Shown here: in pieces, positions 43,740-52,450 of the stretch
Numbering within the stretch: the stretch's first letter is position 1
Layout of the letters: each line of letters starts with the position of its first letter
DNA from: Candidatus Poribacteria bacterium
GTDB taxonomy: Bacteria; Poribacteria; WGA-4E; GCA-2687025
Direction of reading: 5' to 3'
Assembly (NCBI GenBank): GCA_026004875.1
Contig: BPJZ01000005.1
Coordinates: 86,922 to 150,921 of the forward strand
DNA length: 64,000 bases
Notes under the pieces: generated by a model
The model's input: only the letters and a program-made list of their open reading frames with translations
Database searches by the model: none
Told to the model about the DNA's origin: nothing
Position numbers and translations under genes: made by a program

Positions 43740-44811
43740 AATCGGAACGAAAACCGCCATCTGGACGACCGTTCTGGCGCTGGGGGCGCTCCCGCTCTGG
43801 GCTCAAGAGAAGCCTCGCGATCCGGTGTTGTTGCTGGTCCCTGTCTTGGGATACTCGCCGGAAACCAGCTGGATGCTAGGTCTCTCGGGGATGTACCAGT
43901 CCTCCTGGACGGCTCAGCGTCCGCCGCAGTCGGTCTATGTGGTCAGCTTTTACACGCTTCGGAAGCAGTTCCTCAGCTCGATCTACTGGGATGCGCCGCT
44001 ACCGACCCGACAGCTTTACGTCCAAGTTGGGGCCGGGTTTGAGCGGTTCCCGGACCGATTCTATGGCCTAGGTCGGACAACCCAAGCGGAGGACTACGAG
44101 AAGTACACGCCGGAGCGGTTCTACTTTCAAGGCTGGGTGGGCCGCTCTTTGGGAAAGGGGTTCCGCGCGGGACCCCTCTGGGAGCTGAGCGCTCACCGGC
44201 TAATCGAGACCGACCCAGCGGGGAAGCTTGCCAGCGGAGCAGTCCTTGGCACCGAGCGGGGGACGCTTGTGGGGATCGGGCTCTTCCTAGAACGGGATAC
44301 GCGGGACCATCCAACTTCTCCCATATCCGGAGGATGGTATCGGGCGGAGTGGCTCCCGTTCCCGGCACTACTCGGCTCCGATTACGCACATGCCCGATGG
44401 CGGGTTCGGCTCCGCCGCTATCTCCAGGTCGGTCAACGGGGAACGGTCGCCCTCCAGGCGGAGGTAGAAGCCGCGACGGGTAAGGTGCCGTTCCACGCCC
44501 TGCCAAAGCTGGGCGGCTCCGAACGGCTCCGGGGATACTGGGCCGGTCGGTTTCGGGACCGTCGGCTTTATCTCGTTCAGGCGGAGCTTCGCCGGTATCG
44601 ACTCTGGGGGCCGTTGGGTGGGACGTTCTTCGTCGGCGTGGGCGACGTAGCTCCAGACTGGAACCGGCTCTCGCTCCGGAAGGCGCGCTGGTCGTTTGGC
44701 GTGGGAGTCCGGGCGCTTCTGGACGCGGAGGCCTCTTCGCACCTGCGACTCGACTACGCCATCGGCTCGGACGAACGGGGGTTCTACGTCAACTTCGGCG
44801 AGGCGTTCTGA
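43693..44811 (+). CDS. Outer-membrane beta-barrel, Omp85/surface-antigen C-terminal type
   Basis: A hydrophobic signal segment (AIWTTVLALGALPLWAQ) from about 43760 is followed by ~345 residues of barrel strands. The Bac_surface_Ag signature is clear: LGGSERLRGYWAGRFRDRRL, a QAELRRYRLWGPLGGTFFVG strand pair, and a terminal YAIGSDERGFYVNFGEAF ending in Phe. There are no POTRA domains, so it is a short relative of BamA/TamA, perhaps a passive or patatin-independent transporter. No ATG/GTG/TTG lies near 43741 where the coding signal begins; the nearest permitted start is TTG 43693 inside pyrD, so the N terminus is uncertain and an indel is possible. Confidence 0.75.
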   Translation: MPLWIRSSELSRWTDRIGTKTAIWTTVLALGALPLWAQEKPRDPVLLLVPVLGYSPETSWMLGLSGMYQSSWTAQRPPQSVYVVSFYTLRKQFLSSIYWDAPLPTRQLYVQVGAGFERFPDRFYGLGRTTQAEDYEKYTPERFYFQGWVGRSLGKGFRAGPLWELSAHRLIETDPAGKLASGAVLGTERGTLVGIGLFLERDTRDHPTSPISGGWYRAEWLPFPALLGSDYAHARWRVRLRRYLQVGQRGTVALQAEVEAATGKVPFHALPKLGGSERLRGYWAGRFRDRRLYLVQAELRRYRLWGPLGGTFFVGVGDVAPDWNRLSLRKARWSFGVGVRALLDAEASSHLRLDYAIGSDERGFYVNFGEAF

Positions 44812-45124
44812 GGTTAGCCCCCACAACCGTGACGTACTTCCCGCCGAACGCCTCTGGGTCTTCTCGCACCTCCCATTTAACCGGTCCCACTTCAGGCGCG
44901 CTCAGGACCGGATCGTACGCTTCTGCCTCGACGTAGAGGACATCGTCCGAAAGTTCGATCCTCGGCTGTTGACCCTGGTCTGAAGCCTCGGGTCGCTGAA
45001 CCTAATGGCTCTCCCCGCCCTCGTTGACACCATCAAAATCGGTCTCGGTCTCCTCGGAGTCCTCGCCACATCCCAGAACCAGAACAACCGCCAGAAGAAT
45101 CCCGATGGTCCAACGCTCGCGCAT
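44789..45124 (-). pseudogene. Small lipoprotein gene interrupted by an in-frame TAG
   Basis: From ATG 45124 (GAGGAGGTATGCGTA upstream) the reverse strand encodes a lipoprotein signal RERWTIGILLAVVLVLGCGE with a lipobox LVLGC, an acidic linker, and then TAG at 45004-45002 after 40 residues. In the same frame the coding signal resumes: IELSDDVLYVEAEAYDPVLS, APEVGPVKWEVREDPEAFGG, KYVTVVG, until TGA at 44789-44791 inside the 3' end of the barrel gene. A one-base change at a G5 run near 44818 would give an earlier stop just after YVTVVG. Either a C-to-T (CAG-to-TAG) change broke the gene or it is a sequence error. Product: a ~100-residue envelope lipoprotein of unknown function. Confidence 0.6.
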
Positions 45125-45294
45125 TACGCATACCTCCTCGATGGGTTAGAATCTTTGAGGCCATGACGCATCAAAGAACGTGCCCCGTCCTCGGAGGGCC
45201 AGAACCGGCACTCCAAGCGGGAAGGGACGCCCCCCATGGCCAGAAGACGGACACCACTTGATCACCTGCTGAACAGCACAGGAATAAAAAGCGT

Positions 45295-46386
45295 ATGCGC
45301 GACCTGGTTCGAATTGACGATCTGAACCGCGAGGAGATGGAGCGGATCTTCCGACTCGCGGAGGACATGGAGGTCCTTCGGATGATGGGCTCCGACCTGT
45401 GCAAGGGTCGGATTTTAGCAACGATCTTCTACGAGCCGAGTACACGGACGCGACTCTCGTTTGAAAGCGCAATGCTCCGCCTGGGCGGGGAGGTGCTTGG
45501 CTTTGCCGATCCGCAGGCCACCTCGTTTGTCAAGGAAGAGACGCTTGCCGACACGATTCACATGGTCTGCAATTACGCCGATCTAATCGTCATTCGGCAC
45601 CGCTGGGCCGGTGCGGCGGCGCTCGCTGCGCACCATTCCTCCGTTCCGATCGTCAACGCCGGAGACGACAGCCACCAGCACCCAACCCAGACGCTGACCG
45701 ATTTGTACACGCTTCGGAAGCGAGGCCGTCGGATCGAGGAGCTGACGGTTGGGATCGTCGGCGACCTTCGTTACGGCCGGGCGGCCCACTCGTTGGCGTA
45801 CGGACTGGCCGCCTACGGCGCGCGGATGATCTTCATCGCACCGGAGGGACTAGAGATGCCCGAGGAGGTCTGCTGGCGGCTCCAGGCAGAGTACCGGGCG
45901 CGGTTTGAGACGGTTCGCGAGCCAAAGGAGGCCCTCCCAGAACTGGACGTGATCTACATGAACCGGCTCCAGAAGGAACGGCTCCCCCAGGACCTGGACG
46001 TCTCAGAAGTGCGGCGCATCCTGGCCGCCTACCGCCTCGATCCAGAAATGATGAAACACGCCCGACCCGACTGTCTGGTGATGCACCCGTTGCCACGCGT
46101 CGAGGAGATCGCTCGGGAGCTAGACGCCGACCCTCGCGCGATCTACTTTGAACAGTCGGCCAACGGCGTCCCGGTACGGATGGCCCTGATGGCGATCCTC
46201 CTGAACCGAGTGGATCAACCTCCCTTACGAGGAAAGGTCCGAACGGTTCGGCACCTGGAGGAGCACGTCTGCCAGAACCCTGTCTGTGTCACCCAGCAGG
46301 AGCCGAACAACGTTCCGCCTCAGATCGAAGAGCCGGTGGACGGTCGCCCAATGTGCGCTTACTGCTCCCAATGGGTCACGGTGTGA
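45295..46386 (+). CDS. pyrB: Aspartate carbamoyltransferase with a fused PyrI-type zinc domain
   Basis: 363 residues. Catalytic part (1-~305): carbamoyl-phosphate motif FYEPSTRTRLSFESAMLRLG, HRWAGAAA, NAGDDSHQHPTQTLTDLYTL, LTVGIVGDLRYGRAAHSLAY, MHPLPRVEEIARELDADPRA, YFEQSANGVPVRMALM. After a linker comes a zinc ribbon Cys326-x4-Cys331-x22-Cys354-x2-Cys357 (CQNPVC, then CAYC), closely matching the C-terminal zinc domain of the regulatory subunit PyrI, with the typical QQEP after the first Cys pair. The allosteric nucleotide-binding domain of PyrI is absent. First committed step of pyrimidine synthesis. A weak AGGA precedes the ATG; mpg overlaps the stop. Confidence 0.94.
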   Translation: MRDLVRIDDLNREEMERIFRLAEDMEVLRMMGSDLCKGRILATIFYEPSTRTRLSFESAMLRLGGEVLGFADPQATSFVKEETLADTIHMVCNYADLIVIRHRWAGAAALAAHHSSVPIVNAGDDSHQHPTQTLTDLYTLRKRGRRIEELTVGIVGDLRYGRAAHSLAYGLAAYGARMIFIAPEGLEMPEEVCWRLQAEYRARFETVREPKEALPELDVIYMNRLQKERLPQDLDVSEVRRILAAYRLDPEMMKHARPDCLVMHPLPRVEEIARELDADPRAIYFEQSANGVPVRMALMAILLNRVDQPPLRGKVRTVRHLEEHVCQNPVCVTQQEPNNVPPQIEEPVDGRPMCAYCSQWVTV

Positions 46387-47051
46387 TGGAAAACGGCAGC
46401 GTTCCCATCCCGCCGAAGGGATGGGGACCGATCCTTCGAGAGGAGTTCTTCCGACGCTCTGCGCCAGAGGTCGCCTACGACCTGCTTGGCGCGGCGCTGA
46501 TCCACTGGACTCCCGAAGGCCCTGTCGGCGGACGGATCGTCGAAGTGGAGGCGTATCTTCCCGACGATCCAGCCTGCCACGCCTATCGAGGTCCCACCGA
46601 CCGAAATCGGGTGATGTTCGGACCGCCGGGGCGAAGCTATGTATACTTTAATTACGGATGTCACTGGCTCTACAACGTAGTGACCGGGCCGGAAGGGGTC
46701 GGCTCCGGGGTGTTGATTCGCGCCCTGGAACCGCTGTGGGGAGTTGAGGCGATGCGCCGCCGTCGTGCCGGCTCGGGCGGGGACACCGGTCGGCTCAAGC
46801 GGCTCACCTCCGGTCCGGGACGGCTGACCCAGGCGCTGGGGATCGACGGCTCGCTGTACGGACACCCGGTGTGGGAACCGCCGTTGACTCTCTACCGAGC
46901 TCCCAAGCGAGACTTTTCGGTAACGATCACAACGCGGATCGGCATTCGCGTGGGCGTGCGCTCTCCGCTTCGGTTTCTGATGACGGGGAGCCCTTATATC
47001 TCCCAGCCAACCCGTCGTCAGCGGAGGTCCAGAGGGGATGAGCGCCTTTGA
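46386..47051 (+). CDS. 3-methyladenine DNA glycosylase (AAG/MPG family)
   Basis: 221 residues from ATG 46386, which overlaps the pyrB stop by one base. AAG family motifs: RRSAPEVAYDLLGAALIH, IVEVEAYLPDDPACHAYRGP (catalytic Glu), TDRNRVMFGPPGRSYVYFNY, GCHWLYNVVTG, SGVLIRALEP, LTSGPGRLTQALGIDGSLYG. It excises alkylated purines as a monofunctional glycosylase. All key residues are present and the length is normal. Its 3' end overlaps the following regulator gene by 14 bases. Confidence 0.95.
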   Translation: MENGSVPIPPKGWGPILREEFFRRSAPEVAYDLLGAALIHWTPEGPVGGRIVEVEAYLPDDPACHAYRGPTDRNRVMFGPPGRSYVYFNYGCHWLYNVVTGPEGVGSGVLIRALEPLWGVEAMRRRRAGSGGDTGRLKRLTSGPGRLTQALGIDGSLYGHPVWEPPLTLYRAPKRDFSVTITTRIGIRVGVRSPLRFLMTGSPYISQPTRRQRRSRGDERL

Positions 47052-48449
47052 CGGAGCGACCGTTTTAATTGTGGACGAAGACCCACGGCAGCGGGAACGG
47101 CTCTCCGCCGCGCTCGCCGAGGAGGCGGGACGGGTGCTTCGAGTTCAGAACGAGACCGAAGCGATCAACTGCTTGATGTCCACCCAGGTGGACATCCTGA
47201 TCGCCCCGCTCCGCTCGCCCCATGTGGACGGCGGGAAGCTGCTTCGGCTGGCCCAGGACCTCTACGAGCACACAGCGGTGATCCTGATGGTCGATTCGGA
47301 CGCTCTGGAAGCCGACTCCGCCGTACGGCTGATGTTGGACGGAGCGAACGACACACTCACTCGACCGGTGAACACTGAACGGCTGCGGGCGATCGTCCGC
47401 CGCATCCTCCGGCAACAGGAGATCGTCCGGGAGCGGGACTCGTTGCGGACCCAGTTGCAGCACCCGGCGGAGATGCTCGGCTTTACTGCCCGCCTCGCCT
47501 AAGATGCAGGCCGTCGCCGAACGCATTCTCCAACTGGCCGCCGCGCCAAACACGACCGTTCTGATCTGTGGCGAGAGCGGAACGGGCAAGGAGGTGGCCG
47601 CCCGGGCGCTTCATTTTCACAGCCCCCGGCGGCGAGGGCCGTTCGTCCCGTTTAACTGCGCCAGTGTCCCGGAGACGCTGATCGAATCGGAGCTGTTTGG
47701 ACACGAGGCGGGGGCCTTCACCGGCGCCCAGACCCGACGGCGGGGCCGCTTTGAGCTGGCCGACGGCGGCACGCTCCTGCTGGACGAGGTCGGGGAGCTC
47801 TCCCTTCAGGCGCAGGCCAAGCTGCTGCGGGTGCTGGAGACCCGTCAATTCGAACGGGTCGGCGGCGAGCGGCCGATCCGAGTGGATGTGCGGATTGTGG
47901 CAGCAACCAACCGAGACCTGGAGGCCGAGGTCCGCGCGGGACGCTTTCGCGCCGATCTGTACCACCGGCTTCGAGTAGCCACCGTCGAGCTGCCCCCGCT
48001 GCGCGAACGAGTCGAGGACATCCCCCTGCTGGTCCAGGCTTTCATTGAAGAGTTCAGCGCGGCGAACAAAAAGAACGTCCGAGGGATCACCTCCCGTGCA
48101 TTGAGGCTGATGGAGCGTTATCCTTGGTACGGGAACGTGCGCGAGCTCCGCAACGCGGTCGAGGCGATGGTCGTAGTGGCCCAGTCGGAGGTGCTCGACG
48201 TCGAAGACCTTCCCGTCTGGCTAACGCGGGCGGTTACCAGAGACTCCGCCGCCAAAGCCGACGGGAGCACCCAGCAACGAGGGCACAATCCCGATTCCCG
48301 TCTACGCGGGAATGAGCTGGAAGGAGATCGAACGGGAAGCGATCCGAGCAACGCTTCAGTTGACCGGAGGGAATCGGACGGAGGCCGCGCGCATTCTAGG
48401 AATCGGTCGGCGAACGCTGTTCCGCAAGCTGAAGGCGTACGGACTATGA
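47038..48449 (+). CDS. NtrC-family sigma54 activator with a degenerate receiver (two frame breaks)
   Basis: Residues ~1-125 are a receiver fold ([20 protein letters not shown]) whose phosphoacceptor region reads [14 protein letters not shown], with Pro where Asp belongs; the switch Thr is lost (LMVDSD) and the Lys is Arg (LTRPVN). After a frame change near 47490 the AAA+ domain follows: Walker [21 protein letters not shown], the sigma54 loop [14 protein letters not shown], Walker [30 protein letters not shown] sensor, [18 protein letters not shown]. After another near 48265 the Fis-type HTH ([40 protein letters not shown]) ends at TGA 48447-48449. It activates sigma54 promoters; control is probably not by phosphorylation. 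Confidence 0.85.
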
Positions 48450-49270
48450 ACCACTGGGAGACGACTTGGGCATCGGTGGGTCTTGCCGCTGGAGCGGGGG
48501 TCCGGCTCCAAGTGGCGGAGGTGGAGGCGCCCACGCTCTGGTCGGCCCAGGTCGCTCCCGACCACCGGCCCGGTGTGGGGGACTTTCTTGGCCCGGGGAT
48601 TGCGGTGGTCGTGTTGGCAGCCCTTGGCTGGCTGGCCTGGCGTTGGTCTCAGACTCGAGCGACGCGCGGGTTGCGCCGGGCGGTGCGCCGAGCCCGTCGC
48701 TTTAACGAACAGACCCGGGAGATGACCTTTCCCCATCCGGTACCAGAGATGGAGGCAGAGCGTCGGGCGGATATCCCCCGCTCTTCGGCATCGTCTCAAG
48801 AGCCGGAGGAGAGAAGGTCCGTACGTTCCGGGCGCCGACAACGAGCCGTTCGGGAGAGAGCCCCAAGCGAGCGGAACGAGGAGGAAGCGATGGAGCAACC
48901 GGTCCTGGATCCGCGCGACCTGGACGCTCTCAAGCGCTTAGAAGCGATTCAACAGGAGTGGGATCCCAAAGAGCCGCGCACGGCCTATCGGCGGCTGGAG
49001 GACTTCATCCGTCGTTACCTCTTTGAGACCTTCGGCGTTCGTGCCTTTGGGATGCGCACCTCCGAGCTGTTGGCGGCGCTTCCCCGCTCGACCGAGGACG
49101 CCCTTTTCGACTACGTTGCGGAGATTCTCACCACCTGCGAACTGGCGGAACTGCCGCGTCACCGGCCCGACCGGCGAGAAGTGGAGCACCTGATCCGCCT
49201 CGCTCGGGAGGTGGTGCTCCTTCAGGCACGGACCGCAAGACGCGGGGATCGTTCCCCAAAGCAGTCCTGA
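48446..49270 (+). CDS. Membrane protein with a BatD-like C-terminal helical module
   Basis: 274 residues from ATG 48446, overlapping the stop of the sigma54 activator (ATGA). One TM helix ([20 protein letters not shown]) after a ~40-residue N-terminal segment, then a basic/acidic low-complexity linker, and from ~residue 155 a helical module ([61 protein letters not shown]). The same order of TM, linker and 'Y-L-F-R...T-SE-LL' module is found in the BatD-like protein at 61787. The role is unknown; a stress- or oxygen-tolerance-type complex is a guess. There is no clear signal peptide. Confidence 0.6.
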   Translation: MNHWETTWASVGLAAGAGVRLQVAEVEAPTLWSAQVAPDHRPGVGDFLGPGIAVVVLAALGWLAWRWSQTRATRGLRRAVRRARRFNEQTREMTFPHPVPEMEAERRADIPRSSASSQEPEERRSVRSGRRQRAVRERAPSERNEEEAMEQPVLDPRDLDALKRLEAIQQEWDPKEPRTAYRRLEDFIRRYLFETFGVRAFGMRTSELLAALPRSTEDALFDYVAEILTTCELAELPRHRPDRREVEHLIRLAREVVLLQARTARRGDRSPKQS

Positions 49271-49292
49271 TCCTTGAGAGGAGGAACCGAAG

Positions 49293-49862
49293 ATGCGGTG
49301 GCATCGGGTTGGTCCTCAGGACCCCTACCGGTATCGCTGGGGGCGGTTCACGGGTCGCCGAGCGCCGGAACCACCTCGACGCCGGGAGGCGCTTCGGCGG
49401 TTGGCTTTGCGCACGGCCTTCTTTGGCGTCGCTTATCAACTGACCGGAGAGACCAAGCGAGCCGAAGCGCTTTACCTCCGCTCGCTCCGGATCGCGCCCA
49501 CGCCGGAGGCGTACACCTTTTTGGGTTGGCTCCATGCTTCCCAGGGCCACCTTGCTACAGCCATCCAGGACTGCAAGCGGGCCATTCGACTGGACCCGGA
49601 GTTTGGGAATCCCTACAACGACATCGGAACCTATCTCACCGCGATGGGCCGGTTTCAGGAGGCGATCCCCTGGTTTCACAAAGCGCTTCGAGCCAAACGG
49701 TACCGCGGCCTTCAGTTCCCCTATCTGAACTTGGGCCGCGTTTACGAACTCCAGATGGACTGGAAGAAGGCCCAGCGCATGTTCGAGACCGCCGTTCGAG
49801 TGGCGCCGGACTTCCTGCCTGCGAGGCTGGCCCTGCGTCGTATTCTCAGCCGCCTGAACTGA
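49293..49862 (+). CDS. TPR-repeat protein
   Basis: 189 residues. Three to four TPR units from residue ~40: AYQLTGETKRAEALYLRSLR, AYTFLGWLHASQGHLATAIQ, NPYNDIGTYLTAMGRFQEAI and NLGRVYELQMDWKKAQRMFE, with the canonical A8/G/A spacing. The N-terminal ~35 residues are basic (RWGRFTGRRAPEPPRRREAL). No signal peptide, so it is presumably cytoplasmic. GAGAGGAGGAAC precedes the ATG. Function beyond protein binding cannot be read. Confidence 0.75.
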   Translation: MRWHRVGPQDPYRYRWGRFTGRRAPEPPRRREALRRLALRTAFFGVAYQLTGETKRAEALYLRSLRIAPTPEAYTFLGWLHASQGHLATAIQDCKRAIRLDPEFGNPYNDIGTYLTAMGRFQEAIPWFHKALRAKRYRGLQFPYLNLGRVYELQMDWKKAQRMFETAVRVAPDFLPARLALRRILSRLN

Positions 49863-49889
49863 ACCCACCGCTTGGAGGAGAGGGATCCG

Positions 49890-50708
49890 ATGCGTCAGCA
49901 TGCTCAACTGATCGAGTCGGTCGCTAAAGCCTCCCCACCGCCAGGAGGACTGGTCTTCTGGTGGCTCGGACAACACAGCTTCATCGTTAAGGCCGGTGGG
50001 CTGGTCTTTTACATCGATCCGTATCTCTCTCCCCACCAGGCGCGCACCGTTCCACCGCTGCTGGACCCCCAAGAGGTGACCAACGCCGATTTTGTGCTCT
50101 GCACCCACGATCACCTCGACCACATTGATCCCGGTGCCATCCCCGGCATCGCCCAGGCGTCGCCGGAGGCGATCTTCCTCGCGCCGAGAACGGCACGGCA
50201 GCGGATGCTCAACCTCGGCGTGGACGAAAAGCACCTCGTCAGCCTGGACGCGGAGGACCGCTACGAGGACGAAAGGGTAACTATCACCGCGATCAAGGCG
50301 AAACACGAGTTCTTCGATCGCGATCCGGAGCTGGGATACCCCTACCTCGGCTATGTCGTCGAAACGGGGGGCGTGGCCTTCTACCACGCCGGCGATACGA
50401 TCTGGTACGACGGGCTCACCACCACCCTCAAGCGCTGGTCGCTGGACGTGATGTTTCTCCCGATCAACGGCCGGGATGCCGACCGGTTCCGGCGAAACAT
50501 CCTAGGCAACTTCACCTTTCAAGAGGCGGTGGACGTTGCCGGAGAGGTAGGCCCCCGCTACGCGATTCCCACCCACTACGAAATGTTTGCGGCCAACTCG
50601 ACGGACCCACAGCCGTTTGTGGATTACCTCCAAGCGAAGTACCCTCACATCCGAACTTGGGTGGGGGAGCACGGCGAACCGGTGTTCATCCCACCGCGCG
50701 ATGAATAA
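49890..50708 (+). CDS. Metallo-beta-lactamase-fold hydrolase, UlaG-like
   Basis: 272 residues from ATG 49890 (GGAGGAGAGGG upstream). WWLGQHSFIVKAGGLVFYID resembles the UlaG start; the metal motif is CTHDHLDHIDPGAIPG (HxHxDH with the first two ligands in HDH). Further sites: AFYHAGDTIWYDGL and IPTHYEMFAANSTDPQPFVD. UlaG hydrolyses L-ascorbate-6-phosphate lactone, but many relatives act on other substrates and no ascorbate genes are here, so only the fold-level assignment is safe. Confidence 0.85.
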   Translation: MRQHAQLIESVAKASPPPGGLVFWWLGQHSFIVKAGGLVFYIDPYLSPHQARTVPPLLDPQEVTNADFVLCTHDHLDHIDPGAIPGIAQASPEAIFLAPRTARQRMLNLGVDEKHLVSLDAEDRYEDERVTITAIKAKHEFFDRDPELGYPYLGYVVETGGVAFYHAGDTIWYDGLTTTLKRWSLDVMFLPINGRDADRFRRNILGNFTFQEAVDVAGEVGPRYAIPTHYEMFAANSTDPQPFVDYLQAKYPHIRTWVGEHGEPVFIPPRDE

Positions 50709-50754
50709 CAGGCTTGATCCGATCCACCTGGAAACCAACCACTAGGGAGGAGTC

Positions 50755-52360
50755 ATGGCACATCGGCAACCGGAACCCGAAGCGCGTCGGAGTTCAAACC
50801 GGCTCCTGTACTGGATTATCGGAGCGATCGTCGTCGGCGTTCTGGTGGGCGGCTTCCTTCCCAGTTGGGGAACGAAAACCTACTTTCTGGGCGAGCTCTT
50901 TCTGAACGCCTTAAAGATGATCGTCGTTCCGTTGGTGTTGTTCTCGATGATTGTGGGGATCACCAGCCTAGGCGACGTGCGCCGCTTAGGCCCCATCGGC
51001 GGGCGAACAATCCTCTACTACATGCTCACCACCGGCCTCTCTGTGCTGTTAGGGCTGATCCTCGTGAACCTCATCCGGCCGGGAGCCGGGCTGGGCCACG
51101 GCGAGGAGCACCCCGATGTGGCCTACCGGCTGGATCCGAACGATTTCCGGCGGGTGATCGTCCCGGAGGGCACGTGGAGCCGCACCCGTCCGGAGAATTA
51201 CGTCGGAAAGTACGTCCTGATCCTCACCGACCAGAACGTTCAAGGAGTGATTACAGCGATCGACTCCTCTTCGGCGACGGTGCGCTTTTGGGAGCGCCGC
51301 GGCGCAGAGGAGGTGATCTACATCGTCTCTGAGGACGGCCAGCGGCTACCGTTTCGACGAGTCAACGGAGAGCTTGTCTCTGCGGAACCCCAAGTCCGCC
51401 CGGAGGGAAGAGGTCTCGCCATCGATGTGCCGGTGGCGGAGCGGGGTGCGCGGCAAGGAGCGGCAGACGATCGGGGAGACGCTCCGCGAGGTGGTCCTTG
51501 GTCTGATTCCCAGCAACGTTTTTGAGGCGATGGTGGAGATGAACGTCCTGCCGCTAATCGTCTTCGCGCTGCTGTTTGGAGCAGTGCTCTCAACGCTTGG
51601 GGAGCGCGGAGCGATCGCGGTGGACCTGTTCCGCTCCCTCAACGACGCGATCATGCGTCTGGTCCATTGGGTGATGACGGTCGCTCCGATCGGCATCTTT
51701 GGGCTGGTCGCAGGCCGAATCGGAAACGCGGGCGGATTCGCTGGATTCCTGCCGGAGCTGATCGCCGTTGGGAAGTACAGCTTTACGGTCGTTTTAGGCC
51801 TTGCTATTCATGGAATCGTCACCTTGCCGTTGATCCTCTGGTTGGTGGGCCGCCGAAACCCGGTCCAGTACGTCCGCGGAGTGGCCGCCGCGCTTTTGAA
51901 CGCGTTCTCGACCGCCTCGAGTTCGGCCACGCTGCCGCTGACCATGGAAGGCGTCGAGGAGGAAAACGGCATCTCCAACCGGACGGCCAGCTTTGTGCTG
52001 CCGCTGGGGGCCACCATCAACATGGACGGGACGGCCCTTTATGAAGCGGTGGCAGCGATGTTCATCGCGCAGGTCTACGGCATTGAGCTGGGGCCGATTC
52101 AGCAACTGGTAATCTTTCTAACGGCGACCCTGGCCGCGATCGGCGCGGCGGGGATCCCCGAAGCCGGTCTGGTGACGATGGTGATCGTCCTTCGAGCCGT
52201 TGGGCTGCCGATCGAGGGGATCACGCTGATCCTGACGGTCGACTGGCTGCTAGATCGCTTCCGGACAACGGTCAACGTCTGGGGCGATGCGGTGGGCGCC
52301 GGCGTGGTCGAGACGCTGGAGGAGCGCGCCGCTGGAGCGAAGGCTGAGGCCGGCGCCTAG
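50755..52360 (+). CDS. Dicarboxylate/glutamate:cation symporter (DAACS family) with a long loop insertion (frame break)
   Basis: About 535 residues. TM helices as in GltP/Dct[21 protein letters not shown] (conserved), [31 protein letters not shown]; then a ~100-residue hydrophilic insert (residues ~115-235; [40 protein letters not shown]) before [20 protein letters not shown]. Transport core is intact: HP1 [22 protein letters not shown]7 [22 protein letters not shown]2 [20 protein letters not shown] and [21 protein letters not shown] frame change near 51450 joins the halves. GGGAGG precedes the ATG. It imports glutamate/aspartate or C4-dicarboxylates with Na+ or H+. Confidence 0.9.
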
Positions 52361-52450
52361 TCAACGGGCACAGTCTTTGCCTCGTTTCTCTGGGTGCCGG
52401 AAAGTGCCTCCCTGACAAGGAGGCTCGGCCCTGAGAAGCGAGAGGGGATC

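Noticed and set aside
47504..49270. A fusion protein of an AAA+ domain and a BatD-like membrane domain in one frame
   Set aside because: The Fis HTH that should follow the AAA+ domain is in another frame and ends at TGA 48447-48449, which overlaps an ATG for the membrane protein. A one-base error near 48265 explains the apparent fusion.
52400..52430. Hairpin GCCTCC...GGAGGC between the symporter and VWA genes as a terminator
   Set aside because: Six-bp stem with no T tract; it could equally occlude nothing of importance.
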